64,000 nucleotides of DNA from Pseudomonas lactis (GCF_001439845.1 NZ_JYLO01000007.1:331325-395324), one strand, 5' to 3'. Numbered from the stretch's first letter, positions 36,674-46,015 are shown. A program made the numbers and translations. The notes: generated by a model from the letters alone, not told the origin.

Positions 36674-37603
36674 TCAGTCTTCCAGAGCACGCACTCGTTG
36701 CATGCGCTGCTGCTCTATTGGCGCATCCGCCACCTGCAACTCAAAGTCAAAATCAATCTGCGCAAAGCGCCCCTGCACGCCAAACTCCCGAGCCAACTGC
36801 GGATCGTCGCTGAAGCGAATCTCGGCAATCAGTTCATCCCGGGTGGCATAGGCAAAGTCATCATGCAGGTACGGGTCATCCGACAGGTTGATCTGCGTGG
36901 TCAGGTGCCGGTGCCCAGGCGCCGAGATGAAGAAGTGGATATGCGCCGGCCGTTGCCCGTGGCGCCCCAACTGGTCGAGCAACTGTTGCGTCGGCCCGCT
37001 CGGTGGGCAGCCGTAGCCTGAAGGCACGATGCTGCGAAAACGGTAGTTGCCCTGGGCGTCGGTCTCGATGCGCCGGCGCAGGTTGAACTCAGACTGCGTC
37101 GGGTCGAACCACGAATAAGTGCCGCCCGTATTGGCCTGCCACACATCGACAATCGCCCCTGCCAACGGCTTGCCATCGGTATCGCGCACTTGCCCGCGCA
37201 TGAACAACGGCACCGCGTCGTCCTGGCCATCATCCAGCCGCGCCTCGTACTTGGACAGCGGCGCACCGGCCACATACAACGGGCCTTCGATGGTACGCGG
37301 CGTGCCGCCAGACTTGCCGGCCTCCTCGTCGGCGGCATCCATCAAAAGGTCCAGGTAATGCTCCAGGCCCAAGCCGGCGGCGAGCAGGCCGGCCTCCTGG
37401 TTTTTGCCCAGCTCATTGAGGTAGTTGACCGCCTTCCAGAATTCTTCCGGGGTCACTTCCAGGTCTTCGATGATGTTCACGGTGTCGCGCAGGATCCGAT
37501 AAATCAGCGCCTTGGTGCGTGGGTTGCCCGCGTCATTGAGGTTACCGCTGACTTCTTCGAGAAACTGTTGGGCGTGGGCAGTCTGGGACAGACGGATGGA
37601 CAT
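36674..37603 (-). CDS. catA: Catechol 1,2-dioxygenase CatA
   Basis: This intradiol ring-cleaving dioxygenase converts catechol to cis,cis-muconate with Fe(III). The 309-residue product carries the four iron ligands Tyr163 (GGTYSWF), Tyr197 (SGYGCPP), His221 and His223 (PAHIHFF). The N-terminal helical dimer domain is intact and the length is normal. It is the last gene of catB-catC-catA, 39 bp after catC, and is under CatR control. Confidence 0.97.
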   Translation of the reverse strand: MSIRLSQTAHAQQFLEEVSGNLNDAGNPRTKALIYRILRDTVNIIEDLEVTPEEFWKAVNYLNELGKNQEAGLLAAGLGLEHYLDLLMDAADEEAGKSGGTPRTIEGPLYVAGAPLSKYEARLDDGQDDAVPLFMRGQVRDTDGKPLAGAIVDVWQANTGGTYSWFDPTQSEFNLRRRIETDAQGNYRFRSIVPSGYGCPPSGPTQQLLDQLGRHGQRPAHIHFFISAPGHRHLTTQINLSDDPYLHDDFAYATRDELIAEIRFSDDPQLAREFGVQGRFAQIDFDFELQVADAPIEQQRMQRVRALED

Positions 37604-37642
37604 GGTGCATTCCTCATCTTGTAGTTATAGGTGCAAGCCGTC

Positions 37643-37933
37643 TCAGCGGTCGTCCGCATGGATCGACGACGGATGGCGGCACAGCGCATTCACTTCGATG
37701 GCCATGTAGGGGAACAACGGCAATTGCATCAGCAGGTCGTGCAGGTCCTGCACGCTATCGACATCGAACACGCTGTAGTTGGCGTAGTGCCCGGCGATGC
37801 GCCACAGGTGGCGCCATTTACCCTCCTCTTGCAGGCGTTGCGCCAAGGCTTTTTCCTCGGCCTTGAGGCTGGCAGCGCGCTCGGGGTGCATGTCGAGGGG
37901 CAGGTTCACGGTCATTTTTACGTGGAACAACAT
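37643..37933 (-). CDS. catC: Muconolactone delta-isomerase CatC
   Basis: It converts muconolactone to 3-oxoadipate enol-lactone. The 96-residue product (MLFHVKMTVNLPLDM, EGKWRHLWRIAGHYANYSVFDVDS, LPLFPYMAIEVNALCRHPSS) is a full-length member of this small decameric ferredoxin-like family. It starts 12 bp after catB. Confidence 0.97.
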   Translation of the reverse strand: MLFHVKMTVNLPLDMHPERAASLKAEEKALAQRLQEEGKWRHLWRIAGHYANYSVFDVDSVQDLHDLLMQLPLFPYMAIEVNALCRHPSSIHADDR

Positions 37934-37945
37934 GGCAAGGGCCTC

Positions 37946-39073
37946 TTAGTGTTTGTCACGGCGAAAGAACGCCAGGCGCTCTTCATCGAGCGTCAGGCCC
38001 AGGCCCGGCGCAGTGGACACATGCAGCTGGAAATCGCGGTACACCGGTGGCTCAGTGAGGATGTCTTCGGTGAGCAACAGCGGACCGAACAATTCAGTGC
38101 CCCACGCCAGTCTGTCCAGCGTGAGGAAGGCATGGGCCGAGGCCAGGGTGCCAATGCCACCTTCAAGCATAGTGCCGCCGTACAGGCCGATGCCGGCCGC
38201 TTCGGCAATCGTTGCCGTGCGCAATACGGCGCGAAGGCCGCCGTTCTTGGCGATCTTGAGGGCGAACACCGTGGCCGCGCCTTCACGCGCCAGGTTGAAG
38301 GCGTCTTCGACACATTCGATGGACTCATCGGCCATGATCGGCACCGGGCTCGACAGGTTGAGCCGGGCCATGCCACCACGGTTATTACGTGAGATCGGTT
38401 GTTCGATCAGGTCGATACCGTGCTCGCCCAGCACCTTGCACGCCCGCAGGGCCACGGCTTCATCCCAGGCCTGGTTGACGTCGACGCGTACGCTGGCGCG
38501 CTCGCCCAGGGCTTTTTTGATCGCGATCACATGGGCCAGGTCGCGGTCGACCTCGCCCGCGCCGATCTTCAATTTGAAGAGGCGGTGACGGCGCAGGTCG
38601 AGCATCTTCTCGGCCTCGTTGATGTCCTGTTCGGTATTACCGCTGGCCAGGGTCCAGGCCACTGGCAACGCATCACGCACACGCCCGCCAAGCAGCTCGC
38701 TGACCGGCAGCCCGAGGCGTTTGCCGAGGGCGTCGAGCAAGGCGCTTTCGATACCGGACTTGGCAAAAGTGTTGCCGCGAATACTGCGCTCCAGGCGCAA
38801 CATGGCGGCATTGACGTTACTCGCGTCCTGGCCGATCAGCAGCGGTGCGAAGTGGCGGTCGATGTTGACCTTGATGCTGTCGGGGCTCTCGTTGCCGTAG
38901 CTCAGGCCGCCGATGGTGGTGGCTTCACCGATGCCTTCGATGCCGTCGCTGCAACGCAGGCGAATGATGACGAGGGTCTGGTTTTGCATCGTGTGCATCG
39001 CCAGCTTGTGCGGGCGAATGGTGGGCAGATCGACGATGACAGTTTCAATCGACTCGATGGCGCAAATCGGCAT
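37946..39073 (-). CDS. catB: Muconate cycloisomerase CatB
   Basis: It lactonises cis,cis-muconate to muconolactone. The 375-residue enolase-superfamily enzyme has the KxK motif at 167-169 (FKLKIGAG), metal ligands Asp198, Glu224 and Asp249 (RVDVNQAW, DLIEQPI, MADESI) and Lys273 (ALKIAKNGG). The correct start is ATG 39073; the same frame stays open for over 1 kb upstream into the antisense of catR, which is not coding. It is the first gene of catBCA and is divergent from catR. Confidence 0.97.
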   Translation of the reverse strand: MPICAIESIETVIVDLPTIRPHKLAMHTMQNQTLVIIRLRCSDGIEGIGEATTIGGLSYGNESPDSIKVNIDRHFAPLLIGQDASNVNAAMLRLERSIRGNTFAKSGIESALLDALGKRLGLPVSELLGGRVRDALPVAWTLASGNTEQDINEAEKMLDLRRHRLFKLKIGAGEVDRDLAHVIAIKKALGERASVRVDVNQAWDEAVALRACKVLGEHGIDLIEQPISRNNRGGMARLNLSSPVPIMADESIECVEDAFNLAREGAATVFALKIAKNGGLRAVLRTATIAEAAGIGLYGGTMLEGGIGTLASAHAFLTLDRLAWGTELFGPLLLTEDILTEPPVYRDFQLHVSTAPGLGLTLDEERLAFFRRDKH

Positions 39074-39159
39074 GGCAATACCCGTTGGGTTCTTTATAGA
39101 TTTGCGCCGATTCTGTGCCGCATTTTTTATGGCTTCCAATATAGAATTGGTCTCAAGCA

Positions 39160-39174
39160 ATACCCTCAAGGTAT
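39160..39174. promoter_or_regulatory. CatR-type dyad in the catR-catB intergenic region
   Basis: ATACC-N5-GGTAT is an exact inverted repeat of the LysR T-N11-A kind, 13 bp before the catR ATG and about 86 bp before catB. It suits a CatR recognition site that also represses catR. Confidence 0.7.
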
Positions 39175-39187
39175 AAAAGGAGTCGAT

Positions 39188-40063
39188 ATGGAACTGCGTC
39201 ACCTGCGCTACTTCCAGGTGTTGGGCGAGACCCTCAACTTCACCCGCGCCGCCGAACGCTTGCATATCGCCCAGCCGCCGTTGAGCCGGCAGATCCAGCA
39301 ACTGGAGGATGAACTCGGGGTGATGCTGCTGGAACGCAGCCGGCCCTTGCGCCTGACCGAGGCCGGACGGTTTTTCTATGAACATGCCAATGTGCTGCTC
39401 GAACAACTGGGCAAGGTCTGCGACAACACCCGACGCATCGGCCAAGGCGAGAAAACCTGGCTGGGCATTGGCTTTGCACCGTCGACCTTGTACGGCGTGC
39501 TGCCGGAATTGATTCGACGCCTGCGCACTCACGAGGCCCTGGAGCTGGAGTTGGGCTTGTCGGAGATGACCACCTTGCAGCAGGTCGAAGCGCTCAAGGC
39601 TGGCCGCATTGACGTGGGCTTCGGGCGCATTCGCATCGACGACCCGGCCATCGTCCAGCGCGTACTGGTGGAGGATCGTCTGGTGGCCGTGCTGCCCAGC
39701 GGTCACCCGTTGCTGGGCGCCCCGGCCACCCTCGCCCAGTTGGCCGGCGAACCCTTTGTGCTCTACCCCGGCAACCCGCGCCCCAGTTATGCCGACCATG
39801 TGATCGCACTGTTCGACGCCCATGGCTTGAGCGTGAAGGTGGCGCAGTGGACCAACGAATTGCAGACCGCTATCGGCCTGGTGGGTGCAGGCATGGGGGT
39901 GACGCTGGTGCCGGCGTCGGTGCAGGTGCTGCATCGGGCGGATATTGGCTATACGCCGGTGGTGGAGGCGACGGCGAGCTCGCCGATCATCCTCAGCCGG
40001 CGGGTGAATGACCAGTCGCCGGGGCTGACTCATTGCCTGCAACTGGTTGAAGAGTTGATCTGA
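39188..40063 (+). CDS. catR: LysR-family regulator CatR
   Basis: The 291-residue activator of catBCA responds to cis,cis-muconate in Pseudomonas. It has the characteristic N-terminus MELRHLRYFQVLGETLNFTRAAERLHIAQPPLSRQIQQLEDELGVMLLERSRPLRLTEAG and a substrate domain with LYPGNPRPSYADHV, both close to CatR/BenM proteins. AGGAG precedes the ATG at 39188; much upstream sequence is open in frame but is the antisense of catB. It is divergent from catB. Confidence 0.94.
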   Translation: MELRHLRYFQVLGETLNFTRAAERLHIAQPPLSRQIQQLEDELGVMLLERSRPLRLTEAGRFFYEHANVLLEQLGKVCDNTRRIGQGEKTWLGIGFAPSTLYGVLPELIRRLRTHEALELELGLSEMTTLQQVEALKAGRIDVGFGRIRIDDPAIVQRVLVEDRLVAVLPSGHPLLGAPATLAQLAGEPFVLYPGNPRPSYADHVIALFDAHGLSVKVAQWTNELQTAIGLVGAGMGVTLVPASVQVLHRADIGYTPVVEATASSPIILSRRVNDQSPGLTHCLQLVEELI

Positions 40064-40087
40064 GATCCTCCAGGCACCCCATACTCC

Positions 40088-40179
40088 ATGTGGGAGCTGG
40101 CTTGCCTGCGATGGCGGCGGATCAGTTGGCATCGTGTTGATCGGCCGGCCGCTATCGCAGGCAAGCCAGCTCCCACAGA
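40088..40179. repeat. REP palindromic element, type A
   Basis: Conserved arms with a longer loop lie between the convergent catR and antR genes. Confidence 0.9.
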
Positions 40180-40195
40180 TTGTTTTTCATCCAGT

Positions 40196-41188
40196 TCAAG
40201 TAATGCGCAGGCGCTTGCGCTGCAATGTCTGGCTGGGCGACTCATCGAACAGCTTGCGGTACTCCGCCGAAAACCGCCCCAAATGCGTAAACCCCCAACC
40301 CAGGGCGATTTCAGAGATGGTGCGGATCGAGCCCTGCTCCAGAATTTCTTGGCGCACCGCCCCCAACCGATGCTTCTTCAAATACGCCATGGGCGACAGT
40401 GCGAAGTACTTGCGAAACGCATCGAACAGTTTGAAACGCGACACGCCCGCCGCCGCTTCCAGGTCTTCCAGGTGCAGCGCTTCACGGGCGTTGTCGTGGA
40501 TAAATTGCCGGGCGCGAATCAGGTAGTGCGGCAGTTTCACCCCCAGCACGTCGCGCAGTTCTTCAGAGTAGTTATTTGGTTGGGCCAGGATCAGGCCCTT
40601 GATCAGCGAGCTTTCCAGGTCGCGAGTAAACGCCGCCTGTTCGTACAGTTCGCTGCTGCATTCCAGTTCGGCGATGAAGTAACGCGCCATGCGCCACCAC
40701 GAAGCCGGGGCGCCGTCCACCGCATCCATCACCGACTCAAAGCGCAGCGGCGCATCGATGGGCCGTTGCAGCAAACCTTCCAGCGACTCGCTCATCGCCG
40801 CACGGGTGATCACCACCTGCAACTTGCGGCAGTCACCGGAAATCGCCAGCACCTGATGCTCATTGGGTGAAATGATCACGCCCTGGTCGCGGTTGGAGCT
40901 GAGGCGCTCACCGTTCTTGCTCAGCTCCTGCTCGCCCACCAACGGCAGGCTCAAGCTGTAGCTGCTGAAGTGCTCGGCGTCTTCGATATCGATGGTCACG
41001 TCAGTGCCGTACTCGATCACGCCCAGGGTGGTGGCGCGGGATTTGAACACGTTGGCGCTGTGGTGAAAGCGCAGGCGCTCGGGCGTTGCCGTCGCCAGGC
41101 GATGGGGCCCGCAGATGCCGGACATCCAGCTGCGCGCGCCTTCCAGGTCGAAGCGTTGAATATGAATATCGCGTGTCTGACTAGTCAT
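40196..41188 (-). CDS. antR: AraC/XylS-family regulator AntR
   Basis: The 330-residue regulator has an N-terminal AraC-binding-like domain and a C-terminal pair of helix-turn-helix motifs (ALHLEDLEAAAGVSRFKLFDAFRKYFALSPMAYLKKHRL and TISEIALGWGFTHLGRFSAEYRKLFDESPSQTL). It is divergent from antA. In P. aeruginosa AntR activates antABC with anthranilate. A BenR-like role is the alternative, but the kyn context favours anthranilate. The start is ATG 41188; the ribosome binding site is weak. Confidence 0.87.
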   Translation of the reverse strand: MTSQTRDIHIQRFDLEGARSWMSGICGPHRLATATPERLRFHHSANVFKSRATTLGVIEYGTDVTIDIEDAEHFSSYSLSLPLVGEQELSKNGERLSSNRDQGVIISPNEHQVLAISGDCRKLQVVITRAAMSESLEGLLQRPIDAPLRFESVMDAVDGAPASWWRMARYFIAELECSSELYEQAAFTRDLESSLIKGLILAQPNNYSEELRDVLGVKLPHYLIRARQFIHDNAREALHLEDLEAAAGVSRFKLFDAFRKYFALSPMAYLKKHRLGAVRQEILEQGSIRTISEIALGWGFTHLGRFSAEYRKLFDESPSQTLQRKRLRIT

Positions 41189-41499
41189 CAGGGTGCACCC
41201 ACGGCGGTTAGGCGTTTGCGCGCTCTGACGGCGCGTCGTTGAACCTCGACAGCAAGTTCCAGGCCACGCCAGCACAGTTCTCACTGGGTGGATAGCAACA
41301 GTCGACTATGTGGATAAACCCCAGGGTTTTGCGACCATCGCCCGCCATCACAGTAGCGCATGCCGTCACCGGCGCGCACCGTCATGGGTATTTGCTGCCC
41401 AACTTTGCGGCCTACGTTCCCCCATTAAGCGGATAGCCCGCCACCGCATTGCAGCCGCTTAATGGCTCACCGTTTAGCCATGATCAAAAGGTGCCTCCC
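41189..41499. promoter_or_regulatory. antR-antA divergent regulatory region
   Basis: These 311 bp hold the two divergent promoters. No gene is seen. A perfect 11-bp inverted repeat (separate entry) lies near the antA end. I did not find a site I could assign with confidence to AntR. Confidence 0.6.
41422..41465 (+). promoter_or_regulatory. Inverted repeat in front of antA
   Basis: CCATTAAGCGG (41422-41432) and its exact complement CCGCTTAATGG (41455-41465) are separated by 22 bp, 34 bp before the antA ATG. It can be an operator for a dimer or a hairpin in the leader RNA. There is no T run after it, so it is not a normal terminator. Confidence 0.6.
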
Positions 41500-42891
41500 A
41501 TGAGTGGTGCAAGAACCGTCGAGCAATGGAAATCCTTTATCGAAAGCTGCCTGGACTTTCGCCCGGCGGATGAAGTGTTCCGCATCGCCCGCGACATGTT
41601 CACCGAGCCCGAGTTGTTTGACCTGGAGATGGAGCTGATCTTCGAGAAGAACTGGATCTATGCCTGCCACGAAAGCGAACTGGCCAATAACCACGACTTC
41701 GTGACGATGCGCGCCGGGCGCCAGCCGATGATCATCACCCGTGACGGCGAAGGCCGACTCAACGCGTTGATCAACGCCTGCCAGCATCGCGGTACCACCC
41801 TCACCCGCGTGGGCAAGGGTAACCAGTCCACCTTCACCTGCCCGTTCCACGCCTGGTGCTACAAGAGCGATGGCCGACTGGTAAAGGTCAAGGCGCCGGG
41901 GGAATACCCGGAAGGTTTCGACAAGGCCACCCGCGGCCTGAAAAAAGCGCGCATCGAAAGCTACAGGGGCTTTGTGTTTATCAGCCTGGACGTGAACGGC
42001 ACCAACAGCCTGGAGGACTTCCTGGGCGATGCCAAAGTGTTCTTCGACATGATGGTGGCGCAATCGGCCACCGGTGAGCTGGAAGTGCTGCCGGGCAAGT
42101 CCGCCTACACCTACGACGGCAACTGGAAGCTGCAAAACGAAAACGGCCTGGACGGTTATCACGTCAGCACCGTGCACTACAACTACGTGGCCACCGTGCA
42201 GCATCGCCAGCAGGTCAACACCGAAAACGGCGCAGGTTCCAGCACCACGCTGGACTACAGCAAGCTCGGCGCGGGCGACGCAAATACCGACGACGGCTGG
42301 TTCGCCTTCAACAACGGCCACAGCGTGTTGTTTAGCGACATGCCCAACCCCAGCGTGCGCTCCGGCTACGCCACCATCATGCCGCGCCTGGTAGAAGAAC
42401 ACGGCCAGCAGAAGGCCGAGTGGATGATGCACCGCCTGCGCAACCTGAACATCTACCCCAGCCTGTTCTTCCTCGACCAGATCAGTTCGCAGTTGCGCAT
42501 CATCCGCCCGGTGGCCTGGAACAAGACCGAGATCATCAGCCAGTGCCTGGGGGTTAAGGGTGAGTCCGACGCCGATCGCGAAAACCGGATTCGTCAGTTC
42601 GAAGACTTCTTCAACGTTTCCGGCATGGGCACGCCCGATGACCTGGTGGAGTTTCGCGAGGCCCAGCGCGGCTTCCAGGGCCGCCTGGAACGCTGGAGCG
42701 ACATCTCACGGGGTAGCCATCGCTGGGAGACCGGGCCGACGCCCAACAGCGAGGCCATCGGCATCCAACCGGCGATGACCGGTACCGAATTCACCCATGA
42801 AGGCCTGTACGTCAACCAGCATCGCAACTGGCAGCAGTTCCTGCTCAAGGGTTTGGACCAGCGAGCCCTGGCACTGCGGGAGGTGAAGTGA
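41500..42891 (+). CDS. antA: Anthranilate 1,2-dioxygenase large subunit AntA
   Basis: It is the catalytic alpha subunit of the two-component dioxygenase that turns anthranilate into catechol, CO2 and ammonia. The 463-residue product has the Rieske ligands Cys94, His96, Cys114 and His117 (CQHRG, CPFHAW) and the mononuclear iron site Asp218, His221 and His226 (NGLDGYHVSTVHYNY). MSGARTVEQWKSFIESCLDFRPADE is the AntA-type N-terminus and differs from BenA. The start is ATG 41500 with AAGGTG upstream. Confidence 0.95.
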   Translation: MSGARTVEQWKSFIESCLDFRPADEVFRIARDMFTEPELFDLEMELIFEKNWIYACHESELANNHDFVTMRAGRQPMIITRDGEGRLNALINACQHRGTTLTRVGKGNQSTFTCPFHAWCYKSDGRLVKVKAPGEYPEGFDKATRGLKKARIESYRGFVFISLDVNGTNSLEDFLGDAKVFFDMMVAQSATGELEVLPGKSAYTYDGNWKLQNENGLDGYHVSTVHYNYVATVQHRQQVNTENGAGSSTTLDYSKLGAGDANTDDGWFAFNNGHSVLFSDMPNPSVRSGYATIMPRLVEEHGQQKAEWMMHRLRNLNIYPSLFFLDQISSQLRIIRPVAWNKTEIISQCLGVKGESDADRENRIRQFEDFFNVSGMGTPDDLVEFREAQRGFQGRLERWSDISRGSHRWETGPTPNSEAIGIQPAMTGTEFTHEGLYVNQHRNWQQFLLKGLDQRALALREVK

Positions 42892-43382
42892 TGAATGCGC
42901 AATTGCAGTACCAGATCGAGCAATTCTTCTACCGCAAATCCGAGCTGTGCGACGCCCAGGACTGGGACGCCTACGTGGAGTTATTTGACCCACAGAGTGA
43001 ATTCCACCTGCCGCAATGGGATTCCGAACACGTCTACACCCAAGACCCCAAGCGCGAGATGTCGTTGATCTACTACGCCAACCGTTCGGGCCTGGAAGAC
43101 CGCGTGTTCCGCCTGCGCACCGGCAAAGCCGCCTCCGCCGCGCCGATGCCGCGCACCTTGCATCTGATCAATAACGTACGCATAGCCGAGCAGGCCGACG
43201 GCACGTTGGAGGTGCGTTTGAACTGGCACACGTTGTTTTATCGCCTGGCCACCTCCGAGCAGTTCTATGGGCATGCCACTTACCGCCTCAAGCCTGCGGG
43301 CGACGGCTGGTTGATCATGCGCAAGCACGCCTTGTTGCTCAACGACACCATCAACTCGGTGCTGGATTTCTATCACCTGTAA
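42891..43382 (+). CDS. antB: Anthranilate 1,2-dioxygenase small subunit AntB
   Basis: It is the beta subunit of the dioxygenase, of structural role. The 163-residue product has the family fold (IEQFFYRKSELCDAQDWDAYVELFDPQSEFHLPQWDSEH, WLIMRKHALLLNDTINSVLDFYHL). Its ATG shares one base with the antA stop (TGATG), so translation is coupled. Confidence 0.95.
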   Translation: MNAQLQYQIEQFFYRKSELCDAQDWDAYVELFDPQSEFHLPQWDSEHVYTQDPKREMSLIYYANRSGLEDRVFRLRTGKAASAAPMPRTLHLINNVRIAEQADGTLEVRLNWHTLFYRLATSEQFYGHATYRLKPAGDGWLIMRKHALLLNDTINSVLDFYHL

Positions 43383-43398
43383 CGGTGGTGCACTGCCC

Positions 43399-43499
43399 TG
43401 TAGGAGCGAGCTTGCTCGCGAAAAACGTAAGTACGCCGCGTTGATTCAGGATGTCCCGCGTCATCGTTGACGTTCTTCGCGAGCAAGCTCGCTCCTACA
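43399..43499. repeat. REP palindromic element, type B, inside the ant operon
   Basis: The arms TGTAGGAGCGAGCTTGCTCG and complement lie in the 149-bp gap between antB and antC. The loop resembles the type B copy at 27665. Its stem could lower antC expression relative to antAB. Confidence 0.92.
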
Positions 43500-43531
43500 A
43501 GGGGTTCATACCTATTCACGGAGTTATGTGA

Positions 43532-44539
43532 ATGAATCACAAAGTGGCCTTCAGCTTCGCCGATGGCAAGACCCTGTTCTTCCCGGTGGGCGCCCATGAA
43601 ATCCTGTTGGACGCGGCCCTGCGCAACGGCATCAAGATCCCACTCGATTGCCGCGAAGGCGTGTGCGGCACCTGCCAGGGGCGTTGCGAGTCCGGCGAGT
43701 ACACCCAGGACTACGTCGACGAGGAAGCCCTCTCCAGCCTCGACCTGCAACAACGCAAGATGCTCAGTTGCCAGACCCGGGTGAAGTCCGACGCCACCTT
43801 CTATTTCGACTTCGATTCAAGCCTGTGCAACACCCCAGGCCCCGTGCAGGTGCGCGGCACGGTGAGCGCGGTGCAGCAGGTCTCGACCAGCACCGCCATT
43901 TTGCAGGTGCAACTGGACCAGCCTCTGGATTTTTTGCCGGGCCAATACGCGCGTCTGTCAGTGCCCGGCACCGATAGCTGGCGCTCCTACTCCTTCGCCA
44001 ACCGGCCGGGCAGTCAATTGCAGTTCCTGGTACGCCTGCTGCCCGATGGAATAATGAGCAACTACCTGCGTGAACGCTGCCAGGTGGGTGATGAAATGCT
44101 GATGGAGGCGCCCTTGGGTGCGTTCTATCTGCGGCATGTCACCCAACCGTTGGTACTGGTGGCGGGCGGCACCGGGTTGTCGGCGTTGTTGGGCATGCTC
44201 GATGAGCTGGCCGTCACGGGCTGCACACAACCTGTGCACCTGTACTACGGCGTGCGCGGCGCTGAGGATTTATGTGAAGCGGCGCGTATCCACGCCTACG
44301 CGGCGAAAATCCCGAACTTTCGCTACACCGAAGTGCTGAGCGACGCCTCAACCGACTGGACGGGCAAACGCGGCTACCTCACCGAGCATTTCGACCTGGC
44401 CGAATTGCGGGACAGATCGGCGGATATGTACGTGTGCGGCCCTCCTCCAATGGTCGAATCCATCCAACAATGGCTGGCGGATCAGGCACTTGATGGCGTC
44501 CAGCTGTATTACGAAAAGTTTACCCAGAGTAATATCTGA
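43532..44539 (+). CDS. antC: Anthranilate 1,2-dioxygenase reductase AntC
   Basis: It passes electrons from NADH to AntAB. The 335-residue product has an N-terminal plant-type [2Fe-2S] ferredoxin domain with Cys40, Cys45, Cys48 and Cys80, a FAD domain (RSYSFANRPG) and a NAD domain (LVAGGTGLSALLGML, CGPPPMVES). GGAG lies in front of the ATG. It is separated from antB by a REP element but clearly belongs to the unit. Confidence 0.95.
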   Translation: MNHKVAFSFADGKTLFFPVGAHEILLDAALRNGIKIPLDCREGVCGTCQGRCESGEYTQDYVDEEALSSLDLQQRKMLSCQTRVKSDATFYFDFDSSLCNTPGPVQVRGTVSAVQQVSTSTAILQVQLDQPLDFLPGQYARLSVPGTDSWRSYSFANRPGSQLQFLVRLLPDGIMSNYLRERCQVGDEMLMEAPLGAFYLRHVTQPLVLVAGGTGLSALLGMLDELAVTGCTQPVHLYYGVRGAEDLCEAARIHAYAAKIPNFRYTEVLSDASTDWTGKRGYLTEHFDLAELRDRSADMYVCGPPPMVESIQQWLADQALDGVQLYYEKFTQSNI

Positions 44540-44610
44540 CCCTCAGCAGTTCTGAGGGGCCGATGCGGCGTGCAATCACCCTTGAGAAAAACAAGTAGAA
44601 GGGAATGTTA

Positions 44611-46011
44611 ATGGCGGATGACATGGTTAACCCGGTGGGCCTCAAGCGAGGCCTGAAGAACCGGCACATTCAGCTGATCGCCTTGGGAGGGGCGATTGGT
44701 ACAGGCTTGTTCCTCGGCTCGGCCGGGGTACTCAAGTCGGCGGGGCCGTCGATGATCCTGGGGTATGCGGTGGCCGGGTTTATCGCGTTCCTGATCATGC
44801 GCCAGCTCGGCGAGATGATCGTCGAAGAGCCGGTGGCCGGGTCCTTCAGCCACTTCGCACACAAATACTGGGGTGGTTACGCAGGCTTCCTGGCGGGCTG
44901 GAACTATTGGGTGCTCTACGTGCTGGTGGGCATGGCCGAGTTGACGGCGGTGGGCAAGTACATCCAGTTCTGGTGGCCGGAAATTCCAACCTGGGTCAGC
45001 GCACTGGTGTTCTTTGTCGCGGTGAATCTGATCAACACCCTGAACGTGAAGTTCTTCGGGGAAGCCGAATTCTGGTTTGCGATCATCAAGGTGGTGGCGA
45101 TTGTCGGCATGATCGTGCTCGGCTGCTACCTGCTGTTCAGCGGCACCGGCGGCCCGCAAGCCTCGGTCAGCAACCTGTGGAGCCACGGTGGGTTCTTCCC
45201 CAATGGCGGCATGGGGCTGTTGATGTCGATGGCCTTCATCATGTTCTCGTTCGGTGGCCTGGAGCTGGTCGGCATCACTGCCGCCGAGGCCAGCGAGCCA
45301 CGCAAGGTGATCCCCAAAGCGATCAACCAGGTGGTGTACCGCATCCTGATCTTCTACGTCGGTGCACTCACCGTACTGTTGTCGCTGTACCCGTGGGATC
45401 AACTGCTGCAAACCCTCGGCGCGTCAGGCGATGCCTACAGCGGCAGCCCGTTTGTGCAGATCTTCTCGCTGATCGGCAACGACACCGCCGCCCACATCCT
45501 CAACTTCGTGGTGCTGACCGCGGCGTTGTCGGTGTACAACAGCGGCGTGTATTGCAACAGCCGCATGCTGTTCGGCCTGGCCGAACAAGGTGATGCGCCC
45601 AAGGCGCTGATGAAGCTCAACAAACAAGGCGTGCCGCTGCGGGCGCTGGCGATTTCGGCGCTGGTGACCATGCTGTGCGTGGTGGTCAACTACGTGGCGC
45701 CGCACAGTGCGCTGGAGTTGCTGTTCGCGCTGGTGGTTGCGTCGCTGATGATCAACTGGGCGCTGATCAGCCTGACCCACATCAAGTTCCGCAAGGCCAT
45801 GGGCGAGCAAGGCGTGACGCCGTCGTTCAAGACCTTCTGGTTCCCGTTCAGCAACTACCTGTGCCTGGCGTTCATGGTGATGATCATCGGCGTGATGCTG
45901 GCGATTCCGGGGATTCGCGAGTCGGTGTACGCGATGCCGGTGTGGGTGGGGATTATCTATATCGCCTACCGGTTTAGGATCAGAAACGGGAAGGTTGCCG
46001 TAACCCAGTGA
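44611..46011 (+). CDS. AroP-like aromatic amino-acid permease
   Basis: The 466-residue inner-membrane permease of the AAT/APC family has 12 hydrophobic segments and the start GLKRGLKNRHIQLIALGGAIGTGLFLGSAGVLKSAGPSMILGYAVAGFI. ATG 44611 is preferred over 44605, because the AGAAGGGA element is too close to the latter. It follows antC by 71 bp and precedes convergent kynBA, so tryptophan or another aromatic amino acid is a likely substrate. ProY and other family members are alternatives. Confidence 0.83.
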   Translation: MADDMVNPVGLKRGLKNRHIQLIALGGAIGTGLFLGSAGVLKSAGPSMILGYAVAGFIAFLIMRQLGEMIVEEPVAGSFSHFAHKYWGGYAGFLAGWNYWVLYVLVGMAELTAVGKYIQFWWPEIPTWVSALVFFVAVNLINTLNVKFFGEAEFWFAIIKVVAIVGMIVLGCYLLFSGTGGPQASVSNLWSHGGFFPNGGMGLLMSMAFIMFSFGGLELVGITAAEASEPRKVIPKAINQVVYRILIFYVGALTVLLSLYPWDQLLQTLGASGDAYSGSPFVQIFSLIGNDTAAHILNFVVLTAALSVYNSGVYCNSRMLFGLAEQGDAPKALMKLNKQGVPLRALAISALVTMLCVVVNYVAPHSALELLFALVVASLMINWALISLTHIKFRKAMGEQGVTPSFKTFWFPFSNYLCLAFMVMIIGVMLAIPGIRESVYAMPVWVGIIYIAYRFRIRNGKVAVTQ

Positions 46012-46015
46012 CCCC

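Noticed and set aside
37946..40132. A single 728-codon minus-strand frame that would extend CatB far upstream
   Set aside because: The extra part is antisense to catR and includes the catR-catB promoter. CatB homology begins at ATG 39073.
43383..43531. A separate promoter for antC
   Set aside because: The gap is almost filled by the REP element, and no clear promoter is seen; co-transcription with antAB is simpler.
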